A program made the position numbers and the translations under genes. This document shows, one piece after another, positions 10,798 to 22,338 of a DNA stretch of 64,000 nucleotides. This DNA comes from Trichosphaerium sp. ATCC 40318 (taxonomy: Eukaryota; Discosea; Flabellinia; Trichosidae), in contig JALMLS010000279.1 of assembly GCA_038496445.1 (NCBI GenBank), positions 62,001 to 126,000 on the forward strand, in the 5' to 3' direction. The notes below the pieces were generated by a model. That model did no database searches and had not been told where the DNA came from. It saw nothing but the letters and a program-made list of their open reading frames with translations. Every line of letters begins with the position of its first letter. Position 1 is the first letter of the stretch.

Positions 10798-11401
10798 ATG
10801 TTCTCTCGAACCAGAAAACATAACTGTACAATCAATGCTGCTGTTACAGTGCATCTAACTACAGATTTGCCAAATGGGCCGTATGCGAGAACAGGAGTTC
10901 AATCACTAGATGCAGTTGGAGCTGTCAGAGGTAATTTTAACGCTTCTGTGCTTTTAGGTAAACGATTGCAGGTCAGGCAGTTGATTTATATATTTCTCGA
11001 GAACATACATGTCAAGATGCTGCGATGGCTATACAGACAACTATTGGGATGTCTATGAGTAGAGAAGGCGACAAAATACAACAAGGGTCATTTAACACTG
11101 TGGTAACAGCTACTGTACTGAAAGTTATGTGTAAGGGCAGTGAAGTAGCATTTGAGAGTGGTTTGGGTGAGTCAGGCGTGTCTGATGTTACTATTCTTTA
11201 CATGAAAATAGATGTGCTGTGGGTGTCTACCATTAAATTTAGACGTATCAATTGTCGTTGTAATTTATTATAGCCGGTAACAATGAACTTTTCTTTGCTT
11301 TACCAAAAGATGTTTGGAACATAAGGAAGTCTAGCTTCAGCGATACCAATAGGCAATCAATACAAACTCGTTTAACACAAGGGCAATTGACGTGTTTCTA
11401 G
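10798..11401 (+). CDS. Unrecognised 151-residue protein, three exons
   Basis: Exons 10798-10930, 10972-11166 and 11274-11401 join exactly in phase with GTAATT and GTGAGT donors and TTGCAG/TATAG acceptors, giving 151 residues. An in-frame ATG at 10720 would add 26 residues (MHINNHNYKT...). The sequence is of mixed polarity with predicted strands and short helices: NGPYARTGVQSLDAVGAV, SREHTCQDAAMAIQTTIGMS, then LAGNNELFFALPKDVWNIRK and a polar C-terminus. No signal peptide, membrane segment or familiar motif. The exact fit of two introns makes it a real gene; the function is unknown. Confidence 0.6.
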
Positions 11402-11816
11402 ACACTTTAAGAGCGAAAACTCTTCGCTTCTTAATGCCAAATCGATTTCGTAATAAATCTGGGACGAACCCTTTTTGTGCTTATATTCAAGTTGGGAGTG
11501 GATCCCTGCCAGTTTCTAAGCATATACCGTCTTCAAGAAGTGCGCAATACATGTTTTGTTTGATTGCTTTACACCATAATCGCCATCGAGTTGTTTTTGG
11601 AAAGTCACTCACAACTGTAAAGTTACCTTAGCGAGATGATAAAAGTGAGAGTATGTAGCTGTGAACTCTAAACACGTCTTAATAACAAATCCCGTTAGGC
11701 AGTGGAAAATAAAGAGTGTTCAAGAAAACGAACGCCACACATTTGAAGGAAACTTGTGAAAATAAATGTCACGTGTTTTCCACAGGAGAATTACGTTGAT
11801 GTAAAAAAAAGTAGTA
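11402..11816. other. Intergenic
   Basis: Spacer between the three-exon gene and the F-box/LRR gene. Open frames here look like chance. A CACGTG motif lies at about 11771. Confidence 0.4.
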
Positions 11817-12683
11817 ATGACGGTCAAAAACAGTCTTCTATATCTTTGTATGAACGCTTCAACGTTAGTTAACTTCTTAAAAAGCTATGTCTTTCTTGAA
11901 GGTGTATCTAATCAGTATACAACACAACTATGCGGACTTGGCGATTGTCCACCGGAGATTTTAACTCTTATTTTGAGCTTTTTGAACAGAAACCAGCGTA
12001 TTTTAGCTTCCATAGTTTCTCGTTTCTTCAATCAAATAATTCGCCATAATATTGGGTTTGAGGTATTAAAACTAAAGGAATCATCAGATTGTATAGTTCT
12101 AAAGGGCAACCCATTGTTAAAAAATACAAGAATTAATTGTTCATTCATAGTACTAGCAGATAGTGACTTGGCTTGCCTTTCTGGTGTTCGCTCAATAAAC
12201 CTTCAATTTGCACAATTTAATGATGAAGGCATAACGTCATTAGTATGTACGGAAAAACATTCACTTCGCGATATAAACTTGGAATGTACGAACATAACAG
12301 ATCTAGCACTGAAAGCTCTCACCAGCGTACATAAAATAAACCTTTCCGGTTGTCAAGGTATTACTGTCAAAGGAATACAAGCGCTAAGCAATGTGCACAA
12401 GATCATAGTAAGTCACGCTCAAGACTCGTGGCTAAAACACCTTGGCAATGTACACACAGTTCATATTGTTCTTGGTACATCAATAACAGATGATGGAATT
12501 AAATCTTTAACAAATGTTAAACGTCTAAAATTGCATTGGTGCTCAAAGATAACAAACGCATGTTTGAAATACTTGGTAAATCTAGAACGCCTTCAACTTT
12601 GCAAATGTAAAAATATTACAAAAGAAGCTATTGATACATTGGGTATACCTTGTCACTTTACAGTCGCAACAATGTACGGTTAA
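11817..12683 (+). CDS. F-box/LRR protein, intronless (288 aa)
   Basis: One open frame from ATG 11817. An F-box-like helix-turn segment covers about residues 42-75 (GDCPPEILTLILSFLNRNQR, then SRFFNQI). From about residue 105 follow short LRRs of about 24 residues in the style vhkINLSgC..IT..gIqaLs.V (HKINLSGCQGITVKGIQALS; TSITDDGIKSLTNVK). F-box proteins are substrate receptors of SCF ubiquitin ligases, binding Skp1 through the F-box and targets through the LRRs. Absence of introns sets it apart from its spliced neighbours and fits retroposition or transfer. The style resembles LRR families I associate with giant viruses and some protists. Confidence 0.8.
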   Translation: MTVKNSLLYLCMNASTLVNFLKSYVFLEGVSNQYTTQLCGLGDCPPEILTLILSFLNRNQRILASIVSRFFNQIIRHNIGFEVLKLKESSDCIVLKGNPLLKNTRINCSFIVLADSDLACLSGVRSINLQFAQFNDEGITSLVCTEKHSLRDINLECTNITDLALKALTSVHKINLSGCQGITVKGIQALSNVHKIIVSHAQDSWLKHLGNVHTVHIVLGTSITDDGIKSLTNVKRLKLHWCSKITNACLKYLVNLERLQLCKCKNITKEAIDTLGIPCHFTVATMYG

Positions 12684-12847
12684 CAGCTTATTGGTTGCTT
12701 GCTTACACAATAACTCTTGTATCAAGTTCATCAGATTTCGTTTCGCTGTGGATGTATGAATAAAAATCATCTTTTTAGGTAGTGTAATTTGGTAATTGCT
12801 AGAAGCCTATCAGCACCTTTGAGTGCTTTGGGTCCCTTCCTCTGTCA

Positions 12848-13117
12848 CTAAAGTATGATACGTATGATTAGCCGCACCTGCAAGTTTTTTGATACATTGG
12901 TAGCTCTAAAGATCCCGGCGATATGTACACAGTCTGTACTTTCGCAGCTTGAACAAAAGAATTCTAACAGTTTTGTGCATGCATCCCAATGTTTGTAAGC
13001 GGTGTTAAGAAGGACTCCGGCTTCAATGCATCGACAATACAACACCGCTTCATCATTAAAAACTACCCTTGCAGATCTACTGAATCTTATAACTTTGGTG
13101 CAGTATTCAATAGCGGT
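12848..13117 (-). CDS. Unresolved gene fragment on the minus strand
   Basis: An open stretch of about 90 codons reads SARVVFNDEAVLYCRCIEAG and continues with Cys-rich helical sequence (LEFFCSSCESTDCVHIAGIF). It looks coding and vaguely recalls the helical region after the F-box in plant F-box/Sel1-type proteins, but no start codon or splice partner was found and frames break at both ends. It may be an exon of an unresolved gene or a decayed fragment. Confidence 0.3.
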   Translation of the reverse strand, partial: TAIEYCTKVIRFSRSARVVFNDEAVLYCRCIEAGVLLNTAYKHWDACTKLLEFFCSSCESTDCVHIAGIFRATNVSKNLQVRLIIRIIL

Positions 13118-14268
13118 TCACTTTGAGTGACTTTTTTGTAGCACGGTTATTTTCTGTCAATGGTTTTACAGTTTGGCTTTAATTCTGTCTCTACTCTAGT
13201 GGTAAAATTGCAGTAATACTCGCCAATAGTGAAAGTACTTCAAGAAGAACGAACACAGTCATTCCGGAATAGATAGGGATGCTTTCTTGTTAGTAAGGGG
13301 TTCTAGTACTTGTATGAGATCAAATAAAAAAATGGTGAACATCCCGTATGTTTTATAAAAGTTACTCCTCTCCCGCACAGTGTGAAGCAAAAAGGGATAT
13401 AAAAAACTATTCAACAAGAGAGTCTTTTCAAACGTTACTCCCAAAAGGGGATAAACTAACTCTCTCACATCTCCGTTGGTCCTATTTTTCTGGTGACAAG
13501 CACCTATTTCTAACAGGACCAACGCACTTGCAACAGTTGAAAATGATTGTCAAACAGAAATTCTATACATTTATCTCCGTTGTTTTAAACTTACGTAATG
13601 TTTATGTTGCTATACAACAAAAACGCAATTCAATGGATGCGGGTATACATTAAAACAATGACAGAAATTCAGGTGTACCACTTTGGTTATTCTTGTTCAC
13701 GTGATAATTAAAAAAAAATGCCTTGAAACAACGGAGAAAAAGGTTTAACCGTAGCGTATCACAGGGATTTACTGCTTACTTACCTGCACAAAGTTTTTGT
13801 AATAAACTCCATCCTCCAAAACAAACACTACGATAAGGTGGCAAGGATCAAAAATGTCGCTTCTCTTGTTTTAAAAGAAAACAAATAGTTTACTTTTTTG
13901 TGAACAGTATACTTTATAACGTAATAATACAATCATACTATTTAAAATGGGCTATGAGAATACCAAAGGCACCTTTCAGTATCACCCAAAAAGCGTAACA
14001 GTCCTCCCTTATAATTTTGCAGTGCTTGCTTAAATTACCTTAAACAAAACAAAAAAAAACTTCAAAACTAAGCGTCGCAGTACCACAAATCACTTTCCCG
14101 CAGTAAAAAACAGTACTACCGGCAGATACTATTTGATTCTTTTCCCTCATCCTCACTTACATCGAAAAAAATGACGTACAGAAGAAGCCGTAAACATAGG
14201 TGTAGCAACAAAGGTACTTTTACGACGCGAAATTTTTTTGCAGCACGTGCAGCAATCACATTATCTCC
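13118..14268. other. Intergenic, low information
   Basis: Frames of 87 and 101 codons overlap in antisense around 13260-13650, neither with recognisable features. The remainder is AT-rich. I assign no gene. Confidence 0.35.
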
Positions 14269-14319
14269 TTGTTGCCTACTTCAAAACTACAGCTTCATTT
14301 TTCATACAAACACAACACA

Positions 14320-15546
14320 ATGACAACACACCATCCAATGGCTCCCCCACTTCTTTCTACAGCTGAACGCAATGCTCTAGGACAGAATATGCCTTACCAC
14401 GACAATAAAATCTCTCAATATAAGATCTCCGGCGTCCTTGGGAAGGGTGTGACAGCTGTAGTCCTAGCCGCCACTCATCGTGATACAAAAGAAAAAGTTG
14501 CTCTCAAATTTATCAATGGCGACTTTTATAAAGAGCATAGTCACTTCGTACAAAGAGAAGTAAGGGCACACGCTCAATTTGACCACCCAAATATATTGAA
14601 AATGAAGGATGTTTTCATGCATAAGGTAAAAACAATCAAACAAAAAATATTTTTCTTTACCTATTTCGGCGTGAATTATCACGTGTTTTACGCGAAGCGC
14701 CGTCGTGTTTTTTTTTTTTCGTAAAGAGATACATTTGTTTTAGTTACTTTTAGTAATTCTTTTTCGTAGGGCTCTCCTGTTATCGTATTAGAAAGAGCAA
14801 AGGAAAGCTTGGAAAATATTTTAAAAACCCGAAAACGCCTCAAACCCTCAAGAACAAAAGCGATTATTCGTCAAACACTATCTGCTGTAAAGTTTATACA
14901 TCACAAAGGATGGATACACAGAGATGTTAAACTTGGTACGTTACACTGAAACGCTATTTTTACGAAACCAAAAAAAAATCAACACAAAATTTTTTCGTTT
15001 TGTTGTTGATTGTTCTCCTTTTAAAAAATCTCTTCTCTTTGACGCCTTACATCGCTAACTTTATTCCTTATAGAGAATATTCTAATTGGTTACGACGGAC
15101 AAGTAAAACTAGCCGATTTTGGCTTCGCTATGGAGATCGGAGATAAGACGACTTGTCTCTCTGGTTCGCCTGAATATATGCCTCCGGAATGCTTCAAAGG
15201 TTCGAGCTACGATGAACGCTTCGACATTTGGTCCGTGGGTATTTTGGTTCACGTGCTTTTATGTGGAAGAATACCAAATAGACTAACAGACCCTGATACA
15301 CTACTTTTACTTCGTAAAGAGATGTTACGCATTAAGAAAGAAGGTGGTTTCAATTGGGAACGAATTGATGATTTACATTCGGAGGATGTGAACTTTATGA
15401 ATTTTGTTTTGAACGTTGACCCACGCAAGAGACCTTCTGCTGACTTGTGCCTTGAATCTGAATGGTTCAGAGGAGCATGTAGTACGATACCTATACAAAA
15501 GAAGTGGCACAAATTTTTGACAACAATAAAAAAAGCAAAAGCTTGA
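14320..15546 (+). CDS. Ser/Thr protein kinase (CAMK-like), 314 aa
   Basis: Exons 14320-14625, 14770-14935 and 15074-15546 join in phase. Kinase landmarks: glycine loop LGKGVTAVV (about residues 40-48, third Gly replaced), ATP lysine K63 in VALK, catalytic loop HRDVKLEN at 152-159, DFGFA at 172-176, activation segment and GSPEYMPPE, then FDIWSVGILVHVLLCGRIP and the RKRP motif. The domain fills almost the whole protein, with a short N-terminal extension and no C-terminal regulatory region. An in-frame ATG at 14269 would add 17 residues; 14320 (MTTHHP) sits better. Both introns (144 and 138 nt) are longer than usual here. All catalytic residues are present, so it should be active. Subfamily is uncertain. 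Confidence 0.9.
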
Positions 15547-15973
15547 ATGGAACAGCAAAAAATTTGAAACAAAATGTACATAAAAAAAAACCCCACCAAC
15601 CAACCCAAATGAAAAACTTGTAATACTAATGAAATAATAATAATAATACCTCTATATATTTCGTAGTTTCTAGTTCTTTTTAGACCCTTTTCTCGACACA
15701 TTCGGAATAAAAGAAAACAAAATTTTGATTACAATAATGGTTTTTTGGTGGCAGAGACTCTTTAGAAAATCGTTTCAGTAGTAAATAAGGAAGTACTTGT
15801 TGTTCTCAACTTTCACGTCATACCACATCCATAGTTCACATTGCGAAGTTTTGTAGGTATAAAGAACACTGTAGTGACAGTCACTACTAGCTAGTCTTCG
15901 AGACCTTATCAAATAATTGCTAAATAGGTTTTTAGCTGCGAAGACTGTAATGACGTTTCCTCCTGCATTAGTT

Positions 15974-17232
15974 TCAACGTACAGCGAGTGTGTTGGCGTC
16001 ATTCCAAGTGGATAGGTTCGCTTTTAGTTTGTTTTGTTCGTGCTGTGCGTTTTTTTTAATCAAGTTGTGCAAAGCCCAATCTTCTCTAGCAAAAACGTGG
16101 TCTGTCCTAAAAACGGCAAAAACAATAAGATACTACTAAAACTGCACGTGAACTGCAAATAAACGCACAAGCTTAACCGTAATGCAGCGCAAAAATCTCC
16201 TTAAGAAGTACGTCAAAATCACATTGGACAACTAAGAAACTGCCGTACCGCCACCATCGCCTGATGAGAACATTAGACAACAGAAAATAATTTAAAAAAA
16301 AAACAACCACAAATCATTGCTATTCTGTTACGTACCAACGTAAACGTTCGTCCCGGACTTTATCAGTTTTGAAACAGCTGTTCCTATGAGGATGGTTGAG
16401 GATGGTTTAGGATGGTATTGCGTTAAAGAGGTACCCTTGCACAGATTCGGATGACATCCTTTAACAGAAACTTGTAAGACTGTGTCTAACATTTTTACGA
16501 ATACGTACGTTCAATGTCACACGTTGTAGACTCATATGGGCTAATGTTAAGCCTACCATCATCTGAAAAATGAGCTTTGTTGGTTACAACTTCATCAAAA
16601 AAATCCATTGGAAATCCAGATCCCTACACATGTCTTAGGAGTTTAACACTACCTTATGCGGTCATATACCTTTAGTACTTGCTCTATGAATACCCAGTTA
16701 CTATCGCTGATAATGTACAACTTCGTATTGGGCCGTTCTTTGAGTTGTTTAAGTACAGATACCAAAGAAGGCTACCCCAGATATGAGAAGCGTCTACATA
16801 GCGTAAAGAACAATACCTGTAGCTTGGCTGCTTGCATACACTCTTCAACTTGTTTTCTCGTTATCCCAAGGTCAAATAACTTGCCCATTGTGTCATCCTA
16901 TCAGCGCTTAGTGTGATTGTTTGAAAGGAAGGAACTCGGGCATTTTTAGAGCGCTGTGAACGGTTTTGTAAATTTTGAGCTTATAATGTATATCTCGGCG
17001 TTCGGACGCGTGGAGAGTATGTAGAGAGGTGTACCATGAACTTTGTCCAACCTCCAGGCGCAGATCTATCATACGTTTTAAAATAACCATCTTTGTACAT
17101 TTTAGGCGCTAGTGCTTCCACCACATAAGTGTCAGTGTTTTTATCTACCAATAATGACCTAACAACCATTAATCTTTACGGCTGAGAGTAACCATACCAA
17201 TCAAAGTCGAAAAACACAGATAAGGTCGCCAT
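15974..17232 (-). CDS. PHOSPHO-type HAD phosphatase
   Basis: Starts at ATG 17232 with MATLSVFFDFDW, spliced (GTATGG..TTAG) to SLLVDKNTDTYVVEALAP. FDFDWS is the DxDx[S/T] nucleophile motif of the PHOSPHO1/2 and phosphoethanolamine/phosphocholine or pyridoxal-phosphate phosphatase family. Later exons give GWTKFM, LKERPNTKLYIISDSNWVFI (motif II), PMDFFDEVVTNKAHFSDDG, the Cys segment CHPNLCK, GTAVSKLIKSGTNVYVGDGG (motif III GDGG) and a C-terminal TDHVFAREDWALHN...STWNDANTL. Order and spacing match the family. The exon just after GDGG is not resolved, so the NDxCP-like stretch is missing from my model. It hydrolyses small phosphomonoesters in the cytosol; the exact substrate cannot be read from sequence. 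Confidence 0.85.
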
Positions 17233-17469
17233 CTGTTCCTCTGAAAGCCGGTCACGATAGCGAATAGTAAAAAAAAGTAAACGGTGTAAACATTTCCCAC
17301 AATAAAAACCTTAAGTATTATATGCCGCAGAACAGCTAGCTAACACTAGGTAGTCACGTGTCACTCGCACAATTACAAAATGTTGCTTCAAAGGCATTCC
17401 AAGTAATGTGAGGTGTAGTTGCAACGACTCAAGTATTGATATGCTTGCCCAACTTCCCAATAAATAGTG

Positions 17470-17475
17470 TTTATT
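17470..17475 (-). terminator. AATAAA overlapping the stop of the F-box/LRR gene
   Basis: The TAA stop (17477-17475) shares its last A with an AATAAA. This leaves a minimal 3' UTR before the PHOSPHO-type gene's start at 17232. Confidence 0.55.
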
Positions 17476-19603
17476 TACGAATGTATTGTACAGCCAGGTA
17501 AGTACTCTTTTATTTCCTCTATCAAAGATGTAGATGATCGTGGTAATTTATAACATCTCCTCACATCCAACTCCTAGAGGTACAAGTTTGTTAAGGATAA
17601 CTGCAGCAAATACAAATCTATTTCGTATCGTACCATAAGATTACTTTTTCCATCCATTGCTTGTTTAAGAACAGCATAAAGCACAGATTCAGGAATAATT
17701 GTACTACATAATAGATCAACTTGACACATGGGTTAATAATTTGATGTACCTTCTTAGCATTAGCGTTATGGGTCTCCTCATTAACAAAAAGCTCATTATG
17801 CTCTGACATAAAGGTGTTAACAACACTATTACAACACTATTACGTGGAAACTTAAACGTACAACACCGACTCTCTCGCAAAAAGAGCAATCCAAATGTTT
17901 TATTTGGCATGCTGAGGCTATAGCTATTATCCAATCATCTAGCATGAGAGTATAGTTAGAACAAAGAAGGCGTTACGTATCATAACCTAAAATAAGCTTG
18001 TTATTGGGCGTACCAGTGACACTGTATAAAGTAGCAACACTTAATCGAACAAGAGTCTTACATGAACAAAGTGCGTTGAGTCCTTTTGATGTAATAAAGC
18101 AACACTCAGAAATATCTAATTCCCTACAAGTAAACAACATTAGTAAACAAAAATTAAGGTTGTCGAAGTATTTAGCTACTTGCAGCTTAGGTAAGTCCTG
18201 GCTCTCTTTTAATGAATTTGTCGAGTGCCAACGAAATAAAAATAATGTTTTCAGAGTCTTTATGTTTGTTTACATACCTTAAGAATCGACATTTTTCTGT
18301 AACATGATGTACACATTTATCATTGAATTCAAGACATCCCTTAACACGTAAAACTGTTAAGTGAGGTACATACTTCCCGAATTTTGTAAATGAAACACTG
18401 GTTATACGAAGGCAATTAGATAGATCAAGCTCAGAAACTGTTCCAAAATTTAAAGCATCAAGAAATCCGGCATCATCAAGTGTATCATAAGAGGCTCTAT
18501 TTTAGAGAAAATTAGTCTTTTGCAGTTTCTTGATTTTTTCTTGGATAGAATATCATCAATTTTACTTACACTCTTCCTCCGTCTATATCTAGATAATAGT
18601 ATACAAGCCTTAGACAACTCCAGCTTGCCATTGCAAAACTTGTCAAGTCAGAGAATAATGTAAAATGACCAAATATTTTTTCGGCAATTTCAGCTGGAAT
18701 CAAATCGATAACACCTAGTCGCTCACACAATTGATTAATTCTTTTATATAAGTATATAAAAATTACCTGTCACTTCCCTCTCTCGATGTCGTATATCAAA
18801 CCTAAGCTCAAAATTCACAGCAAAGCGTTTAGCACCACCTAAAAAAAGTCAACAAAAAGAACAAAAAAATTCTTCTGTACTGCTATCCAGACAGCTCAAT
18901 GACAACACCTTAGCTACTTTACTTTTACTTTAGAAAAACTATGTGAGATTGAGTTGTCTATATTTAAGTATGTACTTTTGTATTCTTGAAGTAGCAAATG
19001 AAGTTAAGATTGATCCTCTAGATGACAAAGAAAGACATTTTCTTTCTAAGTTTAATTTAGGCTTCCCCTTCTGCCAAGTGCAAGAAAAACGCTCTTTCAC
19101 TGCTGTTGATTTTCCTCTCGTATTACTTATCTTTATATCAGATTGCTATACTACAGGTTACGATCGAAAAGGTTCAAAGAACTAAATTCTTCAGACACGT
19201 GTTTTTTTTTTTTTGCAAAACGAACCCAAAGTTTTTCCCTCATATCTCTTCTTTTTACATCATTTTGTAGAGCTTGTGGGTTGTTTGAAACACGTTTAGG
19301 TGATTTTTGTCGCATACTAGAAAGAATACGTGATTTAAGGGATTTTCTTTTCTCTTGTACGCTACAGAACAAAGCAGTTGTTAATTTGGTTCGTTGGAGA
19401 AATTAAATGAATAATTTTGTTTTGTACCGATTTGTAGCGTTAGGTGATGCCTCTATTTTACTTTTCCACGCCTTACAAACGCAAATACACGCCCCATGAG
19501 TTTTGTCATCCATAAACTGTAACAGTAGCGTACGAAGACGCTCGTTATGTACCAAACAAGTGTTTAGGTCCATCAGATATCGTGTTATGCTACTGACAAC
19601 CAA
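17475..19603 (-). CDS. F-box/LRR protein (FBXL-like), intron-rich
   Basis: Core exons encode an F-box, VIDLIPAEIAEKIFGHFTLF with SWSCLRLVYYYL, followed by leucine-rich repeats of the cysteine-containing type: VSELDLSNCLRITSVSF, LTVLRVKGCLEFNDKCVHHV, LDISECCFITSKGLNALCS, IKHLDCSFCERVGV, and a last exon LDVRRCYKLPRSST...LPGCTIHS. Such proteins are SCF ubiquitin-ligase receptors. Upstream minus exons (19603-19403 with CICVCKAWKSKI, then a Lys/Arg-rich exon 19372-19151) probably belong to the same gene, since no ATG exists between 18842 and 18960, but I could not prove the joins; they may be a separate basic protein. One middle exon (about 17618-17809) is unresolved. Confidence 0.7.
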
Positions 19604-20103
19604 AAAAAGACTAAACGTGTTCTGTTAACGCACAAATATATGAGTAGTGTGAAAATTAATTGCTACAACATAATCTATGCCTTCATAGTTGCCATACTTG
19701 GTACAAAGCAGACTTAATCACCACTTACAGATATTCGGCCAAAACTGCCAAAATACAGCAGTGTACGTAGCATAAGTATGTAGGAAATGGTTGAGGCGCT
19801 TTTGTGCTTAGTGAGTGTCAGCTGAAAGTGTGACTTTGCCAGTCAAAGCAACCCACAGTCAGACGTTAGTTGAATTCATTTTCGAGCATAACGGTACAAC
19901 CTACGTCACGTAAGCAACGCCACACGTTACTCAAGAGGTATTGTATTTACTTGACAGACCATGTCGTGTCAAAACAAAGTTGCTTGAAACAACAAGCTAC
20001 TAGTTTACAAAACATGCTTCAGATCCAATATCACTTCCTTTTATAGCGTCACTGATGTTTTTTACGCTGATGTGATTATTTCTAACGAAGTTTATAGCCA
20101 ACA
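19604..20103. other. Intergenic
   Basis: Divergent spacer upstream of the F-box/LRR gene (minus) and the ATP-grasp gene (plus). No coding or RNA signal seen. Confidence 0.4.
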
Positions 20104-22038
20104 TGATTCCAAACAAGCGAAAATATACTACAGTCAATACAGCGAGTGCAAAGAGACAGAAAACAGGTCACAATAAATTATCCATTGGCATTGCTTCCTG
20201 CAAATGGTACCAACTTTTCTGAACTTCAAAAAACCCAATCTGTAAGATTTTCGCCTCGCTCAACCTCTACAAGGTACCTATCAGGTAGAAAAGTATGGGT
20301 AGATGATGTCCTTCTAAAGGATGAACTAAAATCACGTGGTGTGTAAGTCACAAAACGACACAACGTAAAAAACACCAATCCTTTGTTAGAGATGTCAAGA
20401 TATTCAATTGGCGACAAAATAGTGTTGCAACACTTGAAACTTCTTATGATGTTATAATCTTACGTACTCCTTGGTGAGTCTATTGGATTAGCCAAAACCT
20501 TTATTAGTTTCCTAACAACGTCATAGGGATTATCCAAAAACACCAGAACTTTTCTTGAGTTGGGTAAACCAGCTACAACAATCTGCACAGTACGTTCTTG
20601 CAATTACTTAAAAATAGAAAAAAACCGAATCAAGGGCCTACCTTTGCCCGTTATTTTAGAAAGGCACATTCAAAACCACAAACCAAAGTGGTGGCGACAT
20701 AAGTAGCTACGAGGCAATATTTTTCCTTTTTTTTCTATTTTTTTCCTGTTTTATTTTTTTTTGTTTAATACTCTTAGTCTCGTACTTGTTAATGGCAAGT
20801 TCATGAACTGGAACTTAAAGAAGAATCACTATTTGACTGATTTAACAGAAAAATTTGGAACTGAACCATGCGCAACTGGTTACATACCAAAAACAGCATT
20901 CTTTCATGTACGACTCTTTTTTTGTCTTTTTTTTTCACTTGTTAATAACCATGTGATCACGTGATAATCCGGAATTGACTTATGGTATTCAATAGAATCC
21001 TAAACAGTATAAAGCTCTACCAGTTGAGCACCGTAAATACTCAGAAACGTACAAGAAAGCTGAACTCAAACAAACAATTGAGAACAAATTTCGAGGTGTT
21101 GCATCTGCTGGTTATGTAGTAAAACCTTGTGTCTCTTGTGATGGAGACAACGTCAGTAGTTTTAATACCGTATCTAATGGAGCTCTGGTAAGTCCTCTAT
21201 CCGGAAGTATTACTTCAAATCTAAGTCTGTTAGAATCATCTATACAAGTTTTCAACAACTCCAGGAGGCGCTATCGTACAGCCTTACCTTAATTGTGTGA
21301 ACCAAAATAACGGTGAACAAGGATTAGTATTTTTAAATGGAAAATATTCCCATACTCTAGCACGTGGTGGATTCAAGTCCAACTTCAGAAAAGTAAGAAA
21401 AACGCTAAAAGGCTCCAGTTTTTCTTATTTGTAAAATTAGATTTTGAACGATGACAATGTTTCCATTGCTCTAAAGCTGTTCGCTGAGGAAATAATTTCA
21501 TTTGTGCAAAAGAAGTTCGGAGAGACTCCTACATACGCACGAGTTGACTTGGTACCTGACGCAAATGGATGTCCACTACTGATGGAGCTCGAACTTGCTG
21601 AACCTTCACTTCACATCAACAATAAGAGTGAATGCATGAGTCCAGGCGCTCTTTCTTCTGAGGACTTTACATCAGCATTTGCTGATGCCATACTATCAGC
21701 ACCTGGAATTGGTGTTTCCAAAGATGAGACTACTACCATTACAGAGGACAAGTCGGAAAAGGCACCAATATCAGTAAGTGTAAAGCAAAAAAACCTTCTC
21801 TTACTTTTTGTAGGATAAGCCCTCTGCAGATTCCTCAACACCTGCTGTTGTTGGAGGCTCTGCTAAGCCTATAAAAGAGTTTTTAGAATCTTTAGGGTTA
21901 CAGCAGTACATCAAAGTGTTTAGTGATTATGGTCTAGATACTGCTGGCGATATTTTACTTCTAACTGATGAGATGTGGTCAGAGATTGATGTAAAGAAAT
22001 TTCACAAACATAAAATGTTAGTTCACGCAAAGCAATAA
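20104..22038 (+). CDS. ATP-grasp enzyme with C-terminal SAM-like domain
   Basis: At least eight exons from ATG 20104; exon 1 ends at 20206 and its 67-nt intron (20207-20273) joins to CKWYLSGRKVWVDDVLLKDE. The N-terminal pre-ATP-grasp part reads DVKIFNW..YDVIILRTPWDYPKTPELFLSW. The ATP-grasp core gives NGKFMNWNLKKNHYLTDL, YVVKPCVSCDGDNVSSF, IVQPYLNCV, LVFLNGKYSHTLARGG and the metal-binding YARVDLVPDANG...LMELELAEPSL. This matches the glutathione-synthetase-like ATP-grasp group, which ligates a carboxylate to an amine using ATP; the substrate is unknown. After an acidic linker come about 60 residues, IKEFLESLGLQQYIKVFSDY...DILLLTDEMWSEI, a SAM-like helical module that could mediate oligomerisation. 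That fusion is unusual. The TAA (22036-22038) lies within AATAAA. Confidence 0.85.
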
Positions 22039-22039
22039 A
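22034..22039 (+). terminator. AATAAA containing the stop of the ATP-grasp gene
   Basis: The stop TAA at 22036-22038 is the central part of an AATAAA hexamer. Confidence 0.55.
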
Positions 22040-22047
22040 TCTGTTTA

Positions 22048-22319
22048 TCAATGGAAAGTTTCAAGAAAACAATGTTCCATTCTCTACACAACGATAACCG
22101 TTGGTAACATGTAACCATGAGCTACTTACTTGGTGCGAGAAAGAAGGATGTCTAAGTGCGTCACCGTTAAGGTCTACTCGAGGCATGTAGCTGTTGACAA
22201 TGTTGTTTGGTTCCCCAATAGTAAAGCACTCGCCATTAGCATCTATGGAGACAAAGAAGCAACTTGTTAATAAACCCGAAGAGTTCGTGAAACAATAAAT
22301 TAGTTTTAAACCATCTAAT
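22048..22319 (-). CDS. Unassigned minus-strand exon or small ORF
   Basis: Open for nearly 90 codons. The best part reads DANGECFTIGEPNNIVNSYM and RVDLNGDALRHPSFSHQ, flanked by a CCATAG acceptor (start near 22246) and a GTAAGTAG donor, so it behaves like an internal exon; a following exon would end at a TGA at 22050-22048. No partner exon upstream was found. It might be a far 3' exon of the minus gene at 23.2-26.5 kb, with the F-box/MORN-type gene lying in between, or a gene fragment. Function unknown. Confidence 0.35.
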
Positions 22320-22338
22320 CTCTTTAATTATTAACACC

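Noticed and set aside
13259-13653. Overlapping antisense ORFs of 87 and 101 codons
   Set aside because: Neither shows a domain, signal or splice partners; either could be chance in AT-rich DNA.
16380-16425. Three CCATCCT-type short repeats
   Set aside because: They fall in an intron of the PHOSPHO-type gene and look like ordinary pyrimidine-rich intron sequence.
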